From Mesodorylaimus sp. YZB2_4 (lineage: Eukaryota > Nematoda > Enoplea > Dorylaimida > Dorylaimidae): 64,000 bases of DNA. The DNA is taken from contig JASANH010001652.1 in NCBI GenBank assembly GCA_030248295.1, positions 434,001 to 498,000 on the forward strand, in the 5' to 3' direction. Below, piece after piece: positions 22,190-32,878 of the stretch; position 1 is the stretch's first letter, and every line of letters begins with the position of its first letter. The position numbers and the translations under genes were made by a program. The notes beneath the pieces were generated by a model. The model made no database searches, was not told where the DNA came from, and worked only from the letters and a program-made list of their open reading frames with translations.

Positions 22190-23293
22190 TCACCCGTAGA
22201 TCTTTTTGCTGGCCGTATTTCGACTGGTCCCAGGGGTCGTGCCCACAACTGTGGTTGTACTAGCCTGGTTCTTACAACAGGGCAGGACATTGAACACGGT
22301 AATTCTCATCTTCTTGTTGATGCTGATGATGATGAAGAAATCGGCCGAGTCAGACAGGCAGATGCACCCGTCTACAAACGACGCCACGAAGGGGCCATAG
22401 CATACGTGGAACACAGGCGACATGAAAGCGACCACGAAATAAATCGAGTGTGGAATGTGCGCGAATGCGGTCGAACACGAATTGTAGATGGTCAACATGA
22501 GAAGATTCTTGTCGGCCGATTTTCTCTCTTGGTCTTTCTTGTCGTTGGCAGCCGCCATTTTGCCAATTTTCCTGGTTCTTCGACGGAAAATAATCGCCAT
22601 GATCACATTCAAAACGATCAAAGCGACCAAACTGATCAACCGAACTCCTGTGCGGAGATGTGCCAGGGCCATGGCCGCCTCTGTGGACAAGTATTCTTCG
22701 TCGAATTTCAAGATATAAGTCGTGTTGACGCCAGGGAATATTTTCCAACGCTTCACTTCGAAGATGCTGGTGCCGAGCCCTATGCTCAAGCACAGGACGG
22801 CGGCCACGATTTGGTGATGTTTGTGATTGATATTTTTGTAAACGAATGGTTTGGACAAAGCGAAAATACGGTCAGCCGTCATGGCCACTGAGAACAGAAG
22901 AGAAGTGATAATAAAACCATTGGACAGAGGACACCCGACGTGAGCTACCCAGAACATGGCTGACGATGAGTAGTTGTTCATGTACCAGTCGTGACCAGGC
23001 TTTACGATCCCAGCATTCCACTTGTATCCCCACCAGAAAATGCTGGAGCATAGAACTTCTAATGTTTTGCTGACAGTGAGAAATATTTGATACGCGTAGG
23101 CTTTCTCGGTTTTGGCTTGTCTGCGAAAGGCCAGCAACAACAGGATGTTGCCCGACATGCCCAGGATGAAAGGGATGGGCAAAATGATGTAGTATATGAC
23201 AAAGAAGACAATGTCGTCGAGACGACGGTGATCATCGGTGATGTGGCAATCTACTGGCATTTTGTGTATATGGTCAGAATCTGGAAAAAACAT
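22190..23293 (-). CDS. Seven-transmembrane receptor, peptide-receptor-like (rhodopsin class)
   Basis: This is a frame of 367 residues with seven hydrophobic segments. TM1 (about 29-55) has the conserved G-N pair (MSGNILLLL). TM3 starts at a Cys (HVGCPLSNGF), the usual disulphide partner. The DRY motif is D-R-I at about 141-143 (AMTADRIFALSKPF). A long basic third intracellular loop (RRRTRKIGKMAAANDKK) precedes TM6. The TM7 motif is altered (SDSADFFIIISIN in place of NPxxY). The pattern resembles invertebrate FMRFamide/neuropeptide receptors; the ligand is unknown. The ATG at 23293 is followed after 12 nt by a possible acceptor (TTTTTTCCAG), so the true exon may start there, with an upstream first exon, or use the Met at residue 12. 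The stop is preceded by a possible donor (CTACGG/GTGAGG), so a further C-terminal exon is possible. Confidence 0.8.
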   Translation of the reverse strand: MFFPDSDHIHKMPVDCHITDDHRRLDDIVFFVIYYIILPIPFILGMSGNILLLLAFRRQAKTEKAYAYQIFLTVSKTLEVLCSSIFWWGYKWNAGIVKPGHDWYMNNYSSSAMFWVAHVGCPLSNGFIITSLLFSVAMTADRIFALSKPFVYKNINHKHHQIVAAVLCLSIGLGTSIFEVKRWKIFPGVNTTYILKFDEEYLSTEAAMALAHLRTGVRLISLVALIVLNVIMAIIFRRRTRKIGKMAAANDKKDQERKSADKNLLMLTIYNSCSTAFAHIPHSIYFVVAFMSPVFHVCYGPFVASFVDGCICLSDSADFFIIISINKKMRITVFNVLPCCKNQASTTTVVGTTPGTSRNTASKKIYG

Positions 23294-25589
23294 TTTTCAA
23301 GTTTTTTACTATTGTGGAAACTGCAGGATAGTCTGGCAGCTGTCAGGAGGGATTGGTGACCCGCGACATATCGCGCTATTGCACTCGGGACAGGCCGCTT
23401 TAGATTGTTGTCTCGCTCTGTAATTTGGGCGAGGAATTGCGGGTATACTAATACGTGTGCTATATGTAAAGTTGCGGTTTACTTAAATTTGATGGGGCAT
23501 CTTAGGTGAACAAGGTAAATAAAAAGTCGAGCCACAGTTTTTGGAGATTTACAGCACAGCTTTTATGGTGCGCAATGTGTTGCTTAATTTATTACGCAAG
23601 TTTCGCCAAAAATAAATAAATAAATATTTGCTTTTCACTTGAAGCGATATCTCTTAGGGACCGCTTTTTATTAAAGTGCTTCTTTTTTCGATAAACAGTG
23701 CCCCTGTTTAAACTCAAGACTGGATTTCTGTAAGGTTCGATGAGTGAGAAATAAAGACGACTCTACTTGAATTCTTGGCGCCCATTTTCATGTTTGACTT
23801 CAATGCACCCATAAGTGATGATTGCCTGCGACGCAACAGTGCTTTTTTATTCAGACTCGATTTTTAGGTAATTATCGCAAAAAAAACGTTTTTTGGGTGG
23901 TTGGGCGATATCAGCCACCTCACCAATCTTTTGGTCTTTCTCGACTTTTAGTTCAGTCACATCAGGGTGCGGAATGCGGAGTCAAATGCCTGTAGCGAAA
24001 AGTTTCTATCTCTTACCTATCTAGAGATATTAGATTATCATTAGCCAAAGCTGAAGATAAGGTTTTGAGTTCTTGTACGGTATAACTAGGGTTTTCCAGC
24101 TGTCGACTAGCTGCTCTCAGGTTTGCAGGTTTGCTTTGTTAAGCGATCAGAACTATAAGTTACCACCCAATATGTGCAGCGACTGTGTCTTCGTCGACAC
24201 TGCCTTAGCAAGCATCGCGCTGACCGCGCCTTTCTGGCTTGGCAATACCTCGCCAACTGGCCACTCTCTCGACATACAGTACAGTAGAAAAGACTTTTGC
24301 TGCAGATTCCAAAAAATATCATTGAGGTTAGAAACACCTAGAAGTACGTTTGGGAGAGAAAAGTGACGCACTGTTGGCGAAGCAGGCGAGGCCAGGGATG
24401 TTCGAGATGATTGTAACAGGCATACTGTAGCTTTGGCGGGCACGTACCAAAAAGCCTATCCACCGGCTGATCTGGCACGCGTCCGCTGCCCGCCTGACCG
24501 CTAGAATCTAGACTCTCAACTGCCCCCCCCCCCCCACTTGCCCTTCGCGCATGGGTCAGAAGTACAAACTCAGCTTAAGTGATACATTATTTCCAAAGTA
24601 GGTTATATATCACCGTTCATTAATTTTCGCAGCAGGTGAATTTACCTTGGTTATAACCTTTCGAATGAACAGAGTTCGTTTGATTATCAACAGCATTGAT
24701 GAAGAGTATGCTCATTTTCAGTTTTAATTAAAAGAAGAGCGAGAGCCAGCTGAACGCGAAAATTATTTACCACAGTTGACAGTGAAATGTCAGCTAGTTC
24801 ACACTTCCCGCGTTGTCTTACTGTAATGCAGGTGCTGGTATGGATGGAGTGAGCAGAGGCCCTTTGAAGAAAAACTAAATGGACCTGACGCGCGCTGCCA
24901 TGTAGAGCTGCGGTACCATTTCTACTAGCGATACTGTATTGGAAAAATGTGTGGGAGCTTTTTTTAAAATACTATTGCTACTGGCAGCGAATATATTCAT
25001 TGGCTTTTAGAGACATGAGAATAAAAGAAAGTAAAGGGACAAACACCTGAAAACGCGACTTGGCGAGAAAACAATGGTGAATTTAGGGTGTAGACACAGA
25101 GAACAGCATTAGCTTCATTTTCCTAACCACAAGGCACTAGCATGTTTCATGTCTTGAGCTCATTTTCTTACCTCCTTCGTGGCTTTCAGCTCATTTCCTA
25201 CCTCCTTCGTGGGTTTCAGATGTAGGGATTTGCCTACGAAGTTTTTGCCTGAACAGCCATATAGTTTGATAACTTGATTACATCCAAGGCACAGTTATGC
25301 AAAGTCCATGGAAAAGACGTTGACATGGAGCTCACGCCTAACAGAAAAAAACCTGAATCGGATAACACCACAGAGTAGATTCTGTCCTCGAATGCATGGG
25401 ACTTCTCTTTTATTGTAGTTTTCCCCCGCTTCCTAACAGAGCTTTCACCCTTTATCCATGCTTCGACTGGATGCCAGCGCGCGAGAAGGGAGAGTACTTC
25501 CCGGCTGGTGCTCATGGACCATGTTCATGTTCATCACCAAACGCTTATGCGCACTCAATGATAAAGGGACACATTTTACACGAAATGAT
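23294..25589. other. Intergenic, no gene seen
   Basis: Frames are short and lack motifs. A run of 13 C occurs near 24524-24536. A short tandem duplication of a TCATTTCCTACCTCCTTCGT-type unit lies at 25155-25220. Confidence 0.35.
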
Positions 25590-25692
25590 TTACCAGCCCG
25601 CGAGTTGAACACTGGCCCATAACTGCGCACCTGGCGTGAGCGGCAGACGCCTAACCCACCAGGCCACGAGGACCACTTCCCTGATTCTGCTT
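25590..25692 (-). repeat. tRNA-derived SINE head
   Basis: On the minus strand the sequence reads GGCCTGGTGGGTTAGGC (A box), a short arm with GTCTGCCGCTCACGCC, and GTGTTCAACTCGCGGGC (B box). Spacing of the boxes (about 45 nt) fits RNA polymerase III promoters of tRNA-derived SINEs. A 3' tail could not be delimited. Confidence 0.5.
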
Positions 25693-26571
25693 CTTTGGCG
25701 TCTGCGACTTCGCGTACCAAGTAAATTGGCCGGAGCCAGTTGTGCAAGGTGCTTTATAGAACGGGCTTACTGAACTGTCGTCGCCAGTCGAATAGAACTG
25801 CAGCCTCGGTCAAGGTTGACGGACTGACGATGAGCCATCGCAGCTCCAGCCATCAGTGATGGTAATCGTTTTATAGGTTTCAAGCGGTTTCAAGTGCCAG
25901 AAAAAAATTGGGGCAAGGCGGATGAGAAGATGTACGAGTAGCTCTGGTCCACCTCATCTGGGAGCTGATTAGAGCTTATAGGGACCGAGCCATCAAAACC
26001 TTCACCATAAAAGAGCCGTCCATCTGCTCAATTGGCATGCTATGATACGATTTTAAATAGGAGTTCACGATATACATGATTCCAGAGTTCGTATACAGTA
26101 AAAATTTAAGTTACACCTCCTCAATTAATATCCATTTCTTATAGAATGCACTTGTTTGCACTTGCTTCCTTGAAGAAGATTATCTAAAATTGCGAAGTTT
26201 CAAGAGCGGGAAAACAGTCTTGTGGGACATTCACCCAGTTTGAAACCTAATTTTGGGTGGGCCATTGACGTCTGATCGTGAGTCGCCAATGGCGCGGACA
26301 AATGTTTTGATAAAGGATAATTGAGACTCTGTGGCAGATGTGATGGAAGTCGTCTGCGGGCACATTGTGTTTGCGTGGGCTAGCAATAAACACCATATAA
26401 CCAAAGAAAATGTATTAATTAATCATACTGTAGCATTCGTAGTTGAACACACGCAGTGCTGATGTTTGTGCCATCACGCTATGTTTGTATTTTAAAAATA
26501 TTATGGTAGTAATTAAGTAGGTACATTATTACGAAGTTTGGAGAAAGAAAATGATTAAACGTACCAGTATT

Positions 26572-26958
26572 ACAGCGCGGTGGTGCAGCGGTTTGGCATT
26601 TGTCTCATATTGCTTGGGAGCGAGTGGCTGGACTCGGCCCTGGTTCGATCCCCGGTGATGGAGTTCGGTTTGCGAAACATAAAATCTCGTGACGCCAGGC
26701 TGGGCGACTCACCCGGTACCGCCGAGGTTCTCCGGGTGGAGGGACAGAAGCCAAACGAGTAGACAGTCTCGGCTGTCGAGCACCGACAAGGTTCAAAGCC
26801 CACCCGTCATCGTCCAAGGAAGTTGATGTTCAACAGGATGCCCACGCGTGGAGGTGCTCCCAGTGGAGACTGCTGCGTGTGCTGGTCACAGCGTTGCTTA
26901 GAAAGTTCGACTGCTGCTCGGTTTCAGGCAAAACGGGCTTCGGCCCACATAAAAAAAC
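26572..26958 (+). repeat. tRNA-derived SINE, about 390 bp
   Basis: The head has GGTGGTGCAGCGGTTTGGC (A box) and CTGGTTCGATCCCCGGTGA (B box and T arm). The body shares CGTGGAGGTGCTCCCAGTG with the SINE at 30731-31045. It ends in GCCCACATAAAAAAACAG, an A-rich tail. It does not fold as a functional tRNA. The body match between the two elements defines a family. Confidence 0.7.
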
Positions 26959-27071
26959 AGTTCGAGCGTACTTGAATGCGTCCATCAACGTTTACAAGCG
27001 AAGAAAAAAGTTTGCGTAAGTATCCTTTCTAGGTTCACGCGTAGGGATAGTCGCAGGCAGGTATCTTTGAA

Positions 27072-27152
27072 ATGCCTCCAAAGCGCAAGAAGCAACACTT
27101 ATTGGACCATGCTGCTCAAAGGGGAAAGGAAACTCGGGAAAAGGATGAGAAG
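27072..27152 (+). CDS. Possible first coding exon of an unidentified gene
   Basis: The ATG at 27072 starts 27 codons of a very basic, then charged, sequence (MPPKRKKQHLLDHAAQRGK...) that ends at a consensus donor (AAG/GTAAAC) in phase 0. The basic start could be a nuclear localisation signal. I could not identify a convincing next exon. An open stretch at 27431-27620 with clustered cysteines (CLCKDCLF, CCAKKC) is one candidate, but it has no clear acceptor and runs into a GATC-rich repeat. It may be a remnant of a transposon gene. Confidence 0.3.
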
Positions 27153-27617
27153 GTAAACGTAATGAGAATGAAATCAATATGGAATCGATGTTAAATTCGA
27201 TTATGCGATAACCGTTTTGTTTGAATCGAATTGTGTTTTGGAATGCCTTAAATAAATGTTTACTGGGTATATTTCCAAAGGAACAAAAAACCAACAAATT
27301 ACTCAAGATTGACATTATTCATCTACGTTTCGTCTTTTCTTCGAGTTTTCCTCTCGGACTCAAATCCATCGCTGTGCAATATGCATTTTTGTGAACCCTC
27401 GGACTTTCGCTCGCTAGCAGACAACATTTTTTGCAACGTGACAGTATGCAAATATGTTTATCTCACTGCTTCGACCTGCTGGAGAGGCAACTGCGATTCT
27501 TCCTCTGTCTATGCAAAGACTGTCTATTTGGAATGAAGGAAATTTTGAAACGAATGTGCTGCGCGAAAAAATGTGAGGAAGCGATTCATCTGCATTCTCG
27601 GTCTGACAAACATTTTC

Positions 27618-27801
27618 CTAGGCCTGGATCCCGATCCCGCTCGGATCAGCCGATCCACATATCGTTTTGGCTAATGGGAGTTTGTTGGGTCGGATCAGAG
27701 AAGTTTCGGATCGGATCAGATCATGTAAAATATCCGAATCCGATTAAAATTTTTGGATCAGATCAGGCTGGATATCTCACAGCCGATCCGGCCCAGTCGT
27801 G
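27618..27801. mobile_element. GATC-rich small inverted-repeat element
   Basis: The segment opens with GGCCTGGATCCCGATCCCG and closes with GATATCTCACAGCCGATCCGGCC. The interior has many GGATCNGAT units. It is similar in composition to the element at 31054-31474. No coding capacity is present. Confidence 0.45.
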
Positions 27802-27928
27802 AGATGATGCGAGCAATGCTTTCTCAGAGTGAATATTTTCTACGAGGTTTGGAGGTGGGAGTCAAAAAGACGCCTTTTTCGGTGGACTCACTCTATGACT
27901 CTTATCAAAGCAAAACTAACGTAAGAAG

Positions 27929-28325
27929 GGAACATCGCCAATCGTTAAGTCGAACTTTGGAAAACGAAAAATTCTAATATGTTCCTACGTGCAAAAGAAA
28001 GCTCTCCGCAAAATATAACTAGTCAGCAACTAGTCTGGCCAACTAGTCAGCAGTGGTCAGCGTCCAAAGTCCCAAATTTTTGTGTGGTACGGAAGCTGAG
28101 CGTTGAGAAAAGCATGCGCAGTTCTTTCAAACTCGGTTTGTGGGATCGGAGTTTCGAATTTAAGCTTCCAACACTCTTGTTCGAGGTTTTTTCCTGGAAA
28201 AAACCAGAAAAATCCAGTGTAATTGAAAAATTTACTGTACTCTAAGCGATGAACACTGCTGCACCTTGAAACATATTACAATTTTTCGTTTTCCAAAAAT
28301 CGACATAACGGCTGGCGATGTTTCC
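27929..28325. mobile_element. Miniature inverted-repeat transposable element, family A copy 1
   Basis: The first about 55 bp (GGAACATCGCCAATCGTTAA...GGAAAACGAAAAATT) are an inverted match to the last about 55 bp. The internal part (TCTGGCCAACTAGTCAGCA, GTCAGCGTCCAAAGTCC, AAGCTTCCAACACTC) is shared with 60492-60934. The element is about 400 bp, non-coding, moved by a transposase encoded elsewhere. Confidence 0.75.
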
Positions 28326-28329
28326 TAGT

Positions 28330-29467
28330 ATAGTTTTGCTTTGATTGTAAGATTTGCTCCTATGGCTTCGCAATAAAAAAAGCCAAAATCTGATCACGTT
28401 CCTGCAAAGAGAGTGGTGGAGCTCGAATCAGGGACTACCAACCGACCACTGGGAAATTCTAGCTAGCGGATCCTTGTTTATTGTCCACGCGTCGCGAAAA
28501 AATGTCTCTGGTGCTACATCATCAAAGTTTGTTCCGACTAAGCTCTGTGGAAGAGAGAACCACGTAAGTTGAATTCAGCAGGAATTTCCTCATCCTGATA
28601 CAAGTCCCACGAAAACTGAATAAAGTTTCACCATGTTTTTTGTTGGATAGTGAGGTCATTTGCGATGCCCACGCCACGCGCCCGCTTGTCCAGCAGTGTC
28701 CAGTGTCCACCTTTGCATCGAAGCATTAGCGCGCCTAGACGTCAACAATGTCTGCTAGCGAGCGAAAGTCCGGGGCTCTACGCATGCCGTCCGAAATACT
28801 CCATCCATAGCCAAGCATTGCACAGTGCGCTCGGAGGGCTAGGAACACTTATCGGCAATAACATTTTACCAGTGCGGTAACCGCATCCTCCCCTGTAACT
28901 AATTGTAAGTGCGAACCAAGCGCGAGAAGCAGACGACTGACCCACTCCAAGGCCGATCCGGGCCCAGTCGCAACCTCATCGTCTACAGTAGTCGTTTATG
29001 GGTGCGATCGAAAGTGTCTCTCGTATGTACATCCGTGCTCACTGCGTGGTCTACGGGGAGAGTGCTGCCTTGTTGGACGCCCACGTTTATACTGGATGTA
29101 TCAAAAACACTGCAGCTGCACACCAAAGTGATGATGACCTCTTTGCACCCGTATAACGGTTACACCCATCGCACATAGGTCTCAGGCACACTGGACTAAT
29201 GAGGCGGTGTTTGGGAAGATTCCTGCGAAATTCCTTTGCCGTGAATTCGTTCGTCACAAATACTTCCCATGCACTAGTGCCGTGGATCAATAGTTTCTTC
29301 CCCTAACCAGCTAACTTCTTATCTCTATTTGAGCAAATGCTCCTACTGTACAGTACTGGAGGCATCGCTTTGCTTCTGCACAAGGAGCACCAAATTTGTA
29401 GTCCTGCGCCTTGCATAACTTTTCGTGCAGGCGTTATCTTCCATTTAGCACTGCAAGACAGCAAAAA
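28330..29467. other. Intergenic, no gene seen
   Basis: There are short frames only. This segment includes the 5' flank of the lone GNAT first exon. No clear TATA box comparable to copies 2 and 4 is seen. Confidence 0.3.
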
Positions 29468-29692
29468 ATGGAGGCGACTATTGAAACTAGTCGTTTGAAA
29501 TTAACGGTAACTGATCCAGATGTTACGGCTGTCAATTTGAACTCACTAATTTTGGACTCATTTGATACGATACACCCGTGGGTGCCCTCCATGCAGCAAC
29601 CGCCTTCACTCGACAAAACACTGCAGTCTATAAAGGAGACTATCGAAAATCGAAAGCATGGTCACGCAAGCCCTTTTGAGATATATTCAAAA
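29468..29692 (+). pseudogene. GNAT acetyltransferase copy 3, first exon only
   Basis: The ATG at 29468 opens 75 codons (MEATIETSRLKLTVTDPD, LDSFDTIHPW, PPSLDKTLQSIKE) ending at a consensus donor (AAA/GTAAGT) in phase 0, as in the other copies. It is closest to copy 5. No matching second exon (acetyl-CoA loop and C-terminal signature) is found between here and the next GNAT first exon at 32879. The frame itself is intact. It is either a truncated gene or an alternative first exon spliced to the phase-compatible second exon at 33615. Confidence 0.55.
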
Positions 29693-30730
29693 GTAAGTGC
29701 ATTAGCTTGATGCTTGACCTCTTTTGTTGCATAGACCATTTTTCAGTTGAGAACTTCTTTGCTGATGATGTGTCGTGTTTATGTACTGTTTAGCAGTGGA
29801 GAGCACTTTCGTTGAAATCAGCTCGCTAGACTTAATATCAGCAAACGCCACCTGCTGCCACAACGACTGCAAAAATTTCTTCCATGTCGTTTTGCGGATT
29901 TAACCTTTTTCTTTTTGCTTCTTTATAACATAATGAATTTTGAATCTTTTAAACCATTCGTCTTTCTTCCCTCCCTGCTCTAGAGTACATGTTGCCTAAA
30001 TCTCGACCCTAAGGTTCAAATTTCTTGTTTTTCGTGCGGTTTTTTAACTCAGAAGTCCAGGCACGCACTGAATGCCAGTCACATGTTAGTACTCTGTTCA
30101 CCAAGTTATCACAGTCTGGCATTCGTTTCTGCTTGCACTCAATATGAAACACATGATCGCACGCACGTCGCACTGACAAGTATCCTCCATCATCGAAGTG
30201 TTTTGGCTTTTTAAACTAGATTTTCTATCCCGATGCAACCCTGTTCCAATCACAAAAAATAAACTGCTCCCATAATCTACAATAATAACTGTTTAAACAA
30301 ACAAGCCGTCTGAAGTGTCAAAACTGATCCAGATGTACGGCTATCCATTTGATCCACTGATCGTGTACAGCTTGGCACTATCATATTCTATTGCTGCGTC
30401 TCGCAAGTATTGAAACCTTTCCCATCTACCTCTCGCTCACTCCCGCTAGGGGCCATCCATGAAGGTCGACCGCAGCCTAAGGGGCAGGGGGTTCGCAAAA
30501 AAGTGGTCAGCTGCGGTCGGGGGAGGGGTAGCGGCCAATGGTCGAACGCAGCAAATTTTTAAACTTTAGATGACCAAAAAAACACCTTTTGTCTTCACCA
30601 GTAGTGCGCTCTCAAACTTTCAAAACTTTTTGTCTTCTCTTCTCCGTGGTTGTTTATTGCGGATAATGCAATTTCGGGCTCATCAGGACTCATTCCCAGC
30701 TGGAATGGCCTGATCCAAAAGGGAAAAGTT

Positions 30731-31045
30731 GGGAGGCGATGGCTCAGCTGGTTGAGGCGTTGATCCGCCTTGCTGGCCCGCAACCCTGACTGGGAGGCCG
30801 AGGTTCTGTTCCGACAGAGGACGGCAGTTCAGTGGATTGTCGCTGGCTTTGGACTCCTGGCTCTAGCCGACACCCCTGCTACTGTCAAAAGGCGGACGCC
30901 CACCCAAGGAGTAGATAATTGGGAGACTGCCCTCGAACACCAGTCGGGAAGGTCCCTAAGCTATGCCTAAGCCCCTTCTCACCCAGTATGCCCTCGTGTG
31001 GAGGTGCTCCCAGTGAAGACACACAGAACCTGCCGTGAGAGCTGG
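30731..31045 (+). repeat. tRNA-derived SINE, second family member
   Basis: The A-box region is GATGGCTCAGCTGGTTGAGGC and the B-box region is GAGGTTCTGTTCCGACAG (degenerate). The body shares GTGTGGAGGTGCTCCCAGTG (about 30996-31015) with 26848-26867 of the first SINE. It is nested in the inverted-repeat element 30446-31865. Confidence 0.6.
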
Positions 31046-31053
31046 CCACCTCT

Positions 31054-31474
31054 AGGGATAGGTCGGGATCACCTTTTTCCGGGATCGGGATTTTTTGTTT
31101 GAGATCGAATATTGTTTGCACATACGAACGAGATGAGTCTATTTTCCTCAGGAAAGTACACTTTAGTCATCCCAGTTTTTTAAGCTTTTTATCCGGTCGA
31201 GTTTCATTCATTATAAATAAGCTGACATTGATGAGCACATTCGTAGTTTTGATACGCGTCCAGCAAGATCAGCCTGGGCTGAGTGAAATCAAAGTTGCTA
31301 TCATTATCGATTTGAGCCGATGTTGCTGCTGCCTCTTCATCGCTACTGCTTCATCCCAGATAAGATGAATCAGAGTGTACCATGCTTATGCTTACAATAA
31401 TTATATGCAGGATCGGGATGCCTCAATGTTCATGATCACGATCAGGATTAGGATCGGGATCCCAACCTAATCCC
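31054..31474. mobile_element. Non-coding element with GGGAT-type inverted ends
   Basis: The left end is AGGGATAGGTCGGGATC. The right end, inverted, is GGGATTAGGTTGGGATCC, which matches with one gap. The right subterminal part has repeated GATCAGGATTAGGATCGGGATC. It is inserted inside the larger element 30446-31865. Confidence 0.55.
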
Positions 31475-32065
31475 AGTCACCTCACAGTCGCGCTCATCAT
31501 ATCATGACTGCTGGCCAGCTAGTATGATTGGAAGTCACATAGAGAACTGGGCTGGCGCGGCCCAACCCGCAAAACTTTTTAAAAAATATGGGGAAAAGTT
31601 GTGGAAAGTTTGTGGGGGCTTTGACAAAATAGAAATCGGCTCCGTGAATCAAAAAAAAATATCGTTGAAGGAGAGGGCACCTTGTCAAGCTCAAGAAAAC
31701 ATAAGATGAAACATTTCACAAAACAACGTTTGGAAAGAGGGGGTTTAGCTGAAGTGGTCGACCATTTTTTAGGCGGTCCCGCTAGAAGTGGTCGGCATGC
31801 GGTCAGGGGGGAGGGGGTCAAAAAATCGAGATTTTCTGCGGTCGACCTTAATGGATGGCCCCTAGCAGATATCATCAGTCTGAACCTTTGCTGTTAGCGT
31901 CAAGTAACACTGTTACATCGAGCGGTTGAGCCTAACAGTCACTGCGCTCCACACAACATCGGACATGGGCACTCTTTCCGTCATCCATGGGATTCAAGGA
32001 TGCACGAACCGTCCTTCACTCGATATCACACTACAGTCAATGAGCCAGTCAATGCGACTCAAGTA

Positions 32066-32799
32066 AATCAGGATCTTCGCTTGATGCTCCCTCAATTATA
32101 CCCTGAACACAAAAAACTGAGGATTTTTGAGTAAAAAGGATGCATTATGCAAAACGATCTGTTGTTGTTTAAGGTTTGTTGTAGTGCAATAGGTATTGGC
32201 CAGTTTTGGTGAGTGCTAACCGGTCGTGACCGACGCAGAAGTATCAGTCGATACTGAATTCTGGTTCAGTGTTTCCTGTAGCGCAAATCGGGTCCACTGT
32301 GCAGTTTTGCTTAATCGCAACTATTTTATCGTCTGGCGCGATTTTGTTGCAGATAATTCTGCCTGCCTTATTTTTTATTTAAAATGAAATAAAACCTGGA
32401 TGATGGGACCACCACAAATATTTGATTTGTTGGGACGCAGTGGTTTTTACAAAAAAACCATAACGTTTGTTGAAGCTGGTTTCAAACAGACATTGTCATT
32501 GCATTCACCCCTCCACTTATTGTTAGCACCTATGTCTGGCTTTTTAGAAGTCATTTTGCCCTGGGTCCAAGCGAAGCATATAATCAAGGCAAGCAGACTT
32601 CAAAAATCACAAGCAAAATCTGGAAAATCCGCTTTTGGAACCACTCAAAAACCTTAAAATTAGCAGATGAGCGCTTTGGTAGCACAGACGCGCACTAGTC
32701 TACTGTATGTATGCAGTTGCACTGTACATGGATTTGGTGCCTTTCTTTATGCAATCGCATTTGCCTTAGTTTTTTGCACCAGTGTCACTTTTCACATAA
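32066..32799. other. Intergenic, no gene seen
   Basis: This lies between the GNAT relic and GNAT copy 4. Frames up to 85 codons occur but show no motif or splice support. Confidence 0.3.
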
Positions 32800-32836
32800 T
32801 GACGCTTGACTATGTCATCATGTGGATGCTATATAA
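32800..32836 (+). promoter_or_regulatory. Promoter of GNAT copy 4: TGACGC/GTCATC plus TATA box
   Basis: TGACGC at 32800 and TGTCATCA at about 32813 correspond to the inverted arms upstream of copy 2. TATATAA lies at 32830-32836. The ATG is at 32879, giving the same spacing as in copy 2 (about 45 nt after the TATA box). The palindrome is less perfect than in copy 2. Confidence 0.45.
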
Positions 32837-32878
32837 CTGCGCTCTCGTCCGTGACAGTAATTCAGGCCACCTCAAAGA

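Larger units (their letters stand above)
30446..31865. mobile_element. DNA transposon with 30-bp inverted ends, nested host of two other elements
   Basis: The left end CTAGGGGCCATCCATGAAGG continues with TCGACCGCAG. The right end, reverse-complemented, is CTAGGGGCCATCCATTAAGG with TCGACCGCAG: 29 of 30 bases agree. The outer CTAG is palindromic and may be a 4-bp target duplication or part of the repeat. Next to each end lies a GTGGTCAGCTGCGGTCG-like or CGGTCAGGGGGGAGGGG-like subterminal block. No transposase is coded; the inside is filled by a SINE (30731-31045) and a GGGAT-ended element (31054-31474). Confidence 0.75.
30050..32065 (+). pseudogene. GNAT relic split by a transposon
   Basis: The 5' flank (CCAAGTTATCACAGTCTGGC near 30100) matches the flank of copy 5 (about 35070). 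30319-30372 matches the first part of exon 1 (CTGATCCAGATG, ATCCACTGATC). 31978-32050 matches the rest (CATCCATGGGATTCAAGGAT, CTTCACTCGATATCACACTA). An inverted-repeat element (30446-31865) and its nested insertions lie between the halves. The reading frame is broken by several changes and no second exon follows. Confidence 0.65.

Noticed and set aside
22350-22891. Long frames on both strands across the GPCR at 22190-23293
   Set aside because: They are frame-shifted or antisense shadows; only the 367-residue frame has seven hydrophobic segments.
26572-26655. A genuine tRNA gene
   Set aside because: A and B boxes are good, but the acceptor stem does not pair and the sequence continues into a repeated body with an A-rich tail, so it is a SINE.
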